Shown here in pieces: positions 62,398-64,000 of a DNA stretch of 64,000 nucleotides. This DNA is from Nostoc commune NIES-4072 (GTDB lineage Bacteria; Cyanobacteriota; Cyanobacteriia; Cyanobacteriales; Nostocaceae): positions 7,072,559 through 7,136,558 of the forward strand of contig NZ_BDUD01000001.1 in assembly GCF_003113895.1 (NCBI RefSeq), read 5' to 3'. The notes beneath the pieces are model-generated. The model saw only the letters and a list, made by a program, of their open reading frames with translations, had not been told where the DNA came from and did no database searches. The position numbers were made by a program, and so were the translations under genes. The stretch's first letter is position 1. Every line of letters begins with the position of its first letter.

Positions 62398-62758
62398 TCG
62401 TACCGACTACTTCTGAAGCAGAAGCAACAACGACAGCAGCTTGAATAACTCCAGTTTGGGTAATTGCCCCATTAATTACAGTTCCGTTACTGGTAGAAGG
62501 CGGGAAAGCGCTTAATTTTTCGCCTACAGCTTGCGTTTCATTAATTGAGATTTGAGCCTCTGCGGCTGCTTCTCTCAAACGCATAAGAAACTTAACAACT
62601 CCATTACTTCCTAAATTCCCAGCAACAGACCCATTAACAGTAGAAACACTGATTAAAACGCCAATATTTCCTAACGTATCCTCGCCTAGAAAAATTTGCC
62701 CTGTTTCTCCTAATGCTTCGCTTAATTGCTGCCAAGTCAAATCATTGATTACTGCCAT
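62390..62758 (-). CDS. Unknown protein encoded antisense within the operon
   Basis: A 122-residue protein with coding-like composition: LTWQQLSEALGETGQIFLGEDTLGNIGVLISVSTVNGSVAG near the N-terminus and a C-terminus of repeated valines and alanines (TQTGVIQAAVVVASASEVVG). It starts at ATG 62758 and converges with the 271-residue gene. It is the only leftward gene among the rightward ones, with a ~150-base gap to the next rightward gene, room for its promoter. No family recognised. Confidence 0.68.
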   Translation of the reverse strand: MAVINDLTWQQLSEALGETGQIFLGEDTLGNIGVLISVSTVNGSVAGNLGSNGVVKFLMRLREAAAEAQISINETQAVGEKLSAFPPSTSNGTVINGAITQTGVIQAAVVVASASEVVGTTI

Positions 62759-62911
62759 ATTAATAATTTCCAGTTAAGTGTTTTTACCGTAGCATCTTGT
62801 TCTGGCTTTTTAGATTGCTTCCACAAGTATACTTCTGGGAGTAACTGAACCCCTTCTTTTTTGATGCTACAAATGAAGAACCTTTTTAATTACATAACAA
62901 CCTTATAAAAC

Positions 62912-63466
62912 ATGGCAAGAATCCCATCTGTAGCATCTCTTCAACGTCGCACGAACGAACTTAAAGCAAGAGAGACAGCCCTAAAAGCCAGACAACAAGC
63001 AGCGCCAAAAGTAGGAACAGGACAAGCTCGACCAACTCAAACTGCAAAATATAAGTCAATATTTACAACAGAAGACTTTACTGTTAACGTGCCAAATGCA
63101 GGGCTTACATTCTTTGGCGGGCTTGGAGCTTTAGGTTTGGCGGCTCCAGATACTTCTCAAAAGCTCCCCAGAGGATTCAAGGCTGCTAAGATTACAGCGA
63201 CTCGTGGACGGTCAAAAGGCGCTGAAAAAACCTCTAGTTTAAGTGGAAGAAAATATTTAAAATATAGCATTGATGCTAGTGGAGGAACACAAAGCACTTT
63301 CTCTGCCCCTATTAGTGCTGATACTTTAGCAGCTTTGAAAACTAAATTCCAAGCAATTATAACAGCTAAAAAAGATGATATCGGGGAATATGGCAGAATA
63401 AGCTTTGAACCAGAAAGACCCTTATTTAGTGCATCTGGGGTAGGTGGTGGAGGTGCTGGCAGTTAA
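62912..63466 (+). CDS. Unknown basic protein
   Basis: The 184-residue protein has a basic helical N-terminus (RIPSVASLQRRTNELKARETALKARQQAAPKVG), a middle domain (FTTEDFTVNVPNAGLTFFGGLGALGLAAPD) and KAAKITATRGRSKGAEKTSSLSGRKYLKYSIDASG. It ends in a Gly-rich tail (SASGVGGGGAGS). It may bind nucleic acid or be a structural protein. The ATG at 62912 follows a ~150-base gap after the antisense gene. Confidence 0.7.
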   Translation: MARIPSVASLQRRTNELKARETALKARQQAAPKVGTGQARPTQTAKYKSIFTTEDFTVNVPNAGLTFFGGLGALGLAAPDTSQKLPRGFKAAKITATRGRSKGAEKTSSLSGRKYLKYSIDASGGTQSTFSAPISADTLAALKTKFQAIITAKKDDIGEYGRISFEPERPLFSASGVGGGGAGS

Positions 63467-63468
63467 TT

Positions 63469-63681
63469 ATGAGCCTTGATACTCCCATCATAATTACTCA
63501 TGATTTATCACTAGAGGAACTTGAGTTAGAAATAGATAAGCTTTTCTTGAGGCAACAAACAAAGCAAGCTTGGCTAAATAGTGAAGTTTCTACTAGTGAT
63601 TTTCTTGATTTATTAGACCAGCAAGGGTTTGACATTGAAGATTTAGTAAATGTTTGGGAAACAGGTATTAAGTTAATTTAA
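63469..63681 (+). CDS. Small acidic protein
   Basis: A 70-residue, acidic, helical protein (LDTPIIITHDLSLEELELEI ... DFLDLLDQQGFDIEDLVNVW). It starts three bases after the preceding gene and its stop directly abuts the next start. Size and acidity resemble small chaperone-like or assembly proteins found next to structural genes of phages, but this is only an analogy. Confidence 0.68.
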   Translation: MSLDTPIIITHDLSLEELELEIDKLFLRQQTKQAWLNSEVSTSDFLDLLDQQGFDIEDLVNVWETGIKLI

Positions 63682-64000
63682 ATGACTCTAAATCTAGATT
63701 TATCAGGAACTAATAAATGGGATAGGATTTTTTATCAACCTTTTCAAGGGAACCCAGAAAACAAAAAAATTAGAGCGCCACTCATAGAGCCTTTTGAATT
63801 TCCTTTCATTCTCCAAAATCACGTATTAGCTATTATGGTCAGTTCCAGCGCTGCTAAACCACGTTGGCGCACTTCTGGACATTTAATACAAACTTACCCT
63901 AGCGTTATTACAGGAGGAAAAATATTATTATCTGAAAGCCCTTCTTCTGGTGTCGATGCAGCTAAAAAACAAGTAGGAATTAATACCATTGAGTTAGTTG
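63682..64000 (+). CDS. Partial unknown protein (runs off right edge)
   Basis: An open frame starts at ATG 63682, immediately after the preceding stop, and remains open for 106 codons to the window end. It begins MTLNLDLSGTNKWDRIFYQP and contains APLIEPFEFPFILQNHVLAIMVSSS, a beta-rich sequence. The C-terminal part is not in the window. No family recognised. The operon therefore continues beyond this window. Confidence 0.7.
   Translation, partial: MTLNLDLSGTNKWDRIFYQPFQGNPENKKIRAPLIEPFEFPFILQNHVLAIMVSSSAAKPRWRTSGHLIQTYPSVITGGKILLSESPSSGVDAAKKQVGINTIELV

Larger units (their letters stand above)
50599..64000. mobile_element. Integrated element of unknown type (extends beyond window)
   Basis: From the integrase at 50599 rightwards the gene content changes from conserved host genes to small unknown genes. 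A leftward operon (integrase, FtsK/HerA-type ATPase, small proteins) and a rightward operon (unknown structural-type proteins) diverge from a control region at about 54400-54800. No relaxase, replication initiator, terminase, portal or capsid gene is visible. The right end lies outside the window and I could not identify attachment repeats. It may be a provirus, a satellite or an integrative plasmid. Confidence 0.7.

Overview
The window is chromosomal DNA of a filamentous, heterocyst-forming cyanobacterium of the Nostoc/Anabaena group. The evidence is the frequent HIP1 octamer GCGATCGC, the heptamer short tandem repeats (ATTGGGC, TCCAAAA) and short dispersed repeats typical of Nostoc, and the gene content: hetZ-patU, cyanophycin genes, a solanesyl diphosphate synthase and two AMIN-type amidases. 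The block mreBCD / ssb / SIMPL / antiporter / amiC1-amiC2 / murI / sds / hetZ-patU matches, as I recall it, the mreBCD-alr0088-alr0092/0093-hetZ neighbourhood of Anabaena sp. PCC 7120.

Layout. 0-10 kb: metabolic and accessory genes, including a cysteine-dioxygenase-like cupin, a nitrogenase-associated ArsC/Spx protein with a His-rich tail, a PD-(D/E)XK-like TPR protein, a divergent cphA2/cphB cyanophycin cluster, a second TPR protein, a phosphoribosyltransferase and a family 4 uracil-DNA glycosylase. 10.4-14.6 kb: a single-chain restriction-modification-like protein (methylase, target-recognition and nuclease-like domains) with a divergent small XRE regulator. 14.6-35.1 kb: a conserved core for envelope, septum and heterocyst functions, comprising a transglutaminase-like protein lacking its catalytic Cys and His, patU and hetZ overlapping, sds, murI, duplicated amiC genes, an antiporter, a SIMPL protein, ssb and mreBCD. 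35-39 kb: msrB and a glcE/glcF pair. 39.3-46.5 kb: a STAND-type ATPase, a giant TPR-NTPase-CHASE2 membrane protein and a mazEF-type toxin-antitoxin pair, separated by a MITE and a 21-bp minisatellite. 46.7-50.5 kb: small unknown genes, an Ap4A phosphorylase-like gene and an HtrA protease.

50.6 kb to the end of the window is an integrated element that runs off the right edge. A leftward operon carries a tyrosine integrase, an FtsK/HerA-type membrane ATPase and small proteins. A divergent control region has a palindromic operator array and a ribbon-helix-helix regulator gene. From 56.0 kb a tightly packed rightward operon encodes about a dozen proteins, most of which I do not recognise: tandem paralogues, a LamG-domain protein, a Cys-rich protein, an 888-residue coiled-coil protein with internal duplications, and small partners. 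It looks like a particle- or surface-structure operon, but no terminase, portal, capsid, relaxase or replication protein is visible.

The most striking single signal is in the regulator gene at 54808. The ribbon-helix-helix frame is followed by a correctly phased -1 slippery heptamer GGGAAAA, a 6-nt spacer and a 7-bp hairpin. The -1 frame then continues as a coiled coil whose stop codon lies inside a strong intrinsic terminator. This suggests programmed -1 frameshifting in the regulator of an undescribed element.
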